The position numbers were made by a program, and so were the translations under genes. A model generated the notes under the pieces. That model saw nothing but the letters and a program-made list of their open reading frames with translations, was not told the origin of the DNA and made no database searches. From Calycina herbarum (Eukaryota > Ascomycota > Leotiomycetes > Helotiales > Pezizellaceae), in NCBI GenBank assembly GCA_001414485.1, contig LLEY01000300.1, positions 1 to 43,698 of the forward strand: DNA of 43,698 bases, read 5' to 3'. The number at the start of each line of letters is the position of its first letter. Positions within the stretch are counted from its first letter, which is position 1. Below, in pieces: positions 43,407 through 43,698 of the stretch.

Positions 43407-43698
43407 GGGGGGGGGGGCTTGTAATTGGGAGGATGGGAGGCCAAAAAAACACTAACCGGAACGCCAGAAATGGCGGGATAAGAGACTCACTGTCGTTAAA
43501 TGAAGAATCGAAGGGAGGGATGTCAATGCTGGTGAAGAGCGTTGTTGGAGAGATTGAAGAGGAGTGGGGAGTGGGTTGGGGGAGAGCTCTCTGAGGGAAG
43601 GGGGGGGGGTTGAGAGAGTTTGTGTTTTAGTATACATTACCACCTTCGCTTCTTTGTATTGAATTCAAATCGGACGGGCATTCGGGGGGGGGGGGGGG
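43407..43698. repeat. three poly-G tracts at the window end
   Basis: Runs of G at 43407-43417 (11), 43600-43609 (10) and 43684-43698 (15, reaching the last base) lie within 300 bp after the ceramide synthase stop codon. The final run stops with the window, as contig ends often do. They could be genuine G-rich DNA able to form quadruplexes, or sequencing/assembly artefacts. Confidence 0.6.

Noticed and set aside
1..43698. CRISPR arrays, prokaryotic operons or phage genes
   Set aside because: Pervasive spliceosomal introns and fungal gene families show nuclear fungal DNA; no regularly spaced direct repeats of CRISPR type exist.

Overview
The window looks like nuclear DNA of a filamentous ascomycete. 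Genes are split by 45-100 nt introns with GTAWGT/GTGAGT donors, CTAAC/CTGAC branch sites and YAG acceptors, and the proteins are typical of Pezizomycotina: PalH, a Lag1-type ceramide synthase, 2EXR and Clr5-ankyrin proteins, and a TAP-like alpha/beta hydrolase. The 2EXR and Clr5-ankyrin proteins suggest Leotiomycetes (Helotiales-like), but that is inference. There is no rRNA, no convincing tRNA, and no CRISPR array or other prokaryotic system.

Layout. At 1-4.2 kb one 2EXR gene (1183-2435) sits in gene-poor, AT-rich DNA. From 4.2 to 10.4 kb there is a graveyard of gene relics: a kinase C-lobe fragment, a decayed minus-strand gene of an unnamed fungal family, a fragment of an ankyrin paralogue, and a large Clr5-ankyrin gene that is itself broken. 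From 10.4 to 14.4 kb come a short repeat family, a MITE-like element with 29-bp terminal inverted repeats (11587-12157), and a small multispanning membrane protein. From 14.4 to 24.1 kb is a metabolic block: an intact GNAT-amidase fusion, a broken membrane-anchored TAP-like hydrolase, and a divergently oriented broken MFS transporter, with a Tc1/mariner transposase relic between the last two. From 24.2 to 33.9 kb are a 5'-truncated TPR gene, a membrane protein, doubtful small genes and several repeats. From 34 to 43.3 kb is a compact, intact block: a zinc-less quinone-oxidoreductase-like MDR protein, PalH and ceramide synthase. The window ends in poly-G tracts.

How it fits together. The right quarter looks like conserved core genome, while the left three quarters look like an accessory region where genes are dying. 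Breaks are of two kinds: C-to-T-type nonsense codons at CpA, as RIP (repeat-induced point mutation) would leave, and one- or two-base slips in simple repeats or homopolymers, which could instead be assembly errors. The most distinctive intact gene is the GNAT-amidase fusion at 14470-16959. With the neighbouring hydrolase and transporter it could form a small amide/peptide uptake and breakdown locus, but two of the three are broken in this copy. All exon models are my own joining of ORFs by splice signals and reading phase; no alignment or RNA evidence was available.
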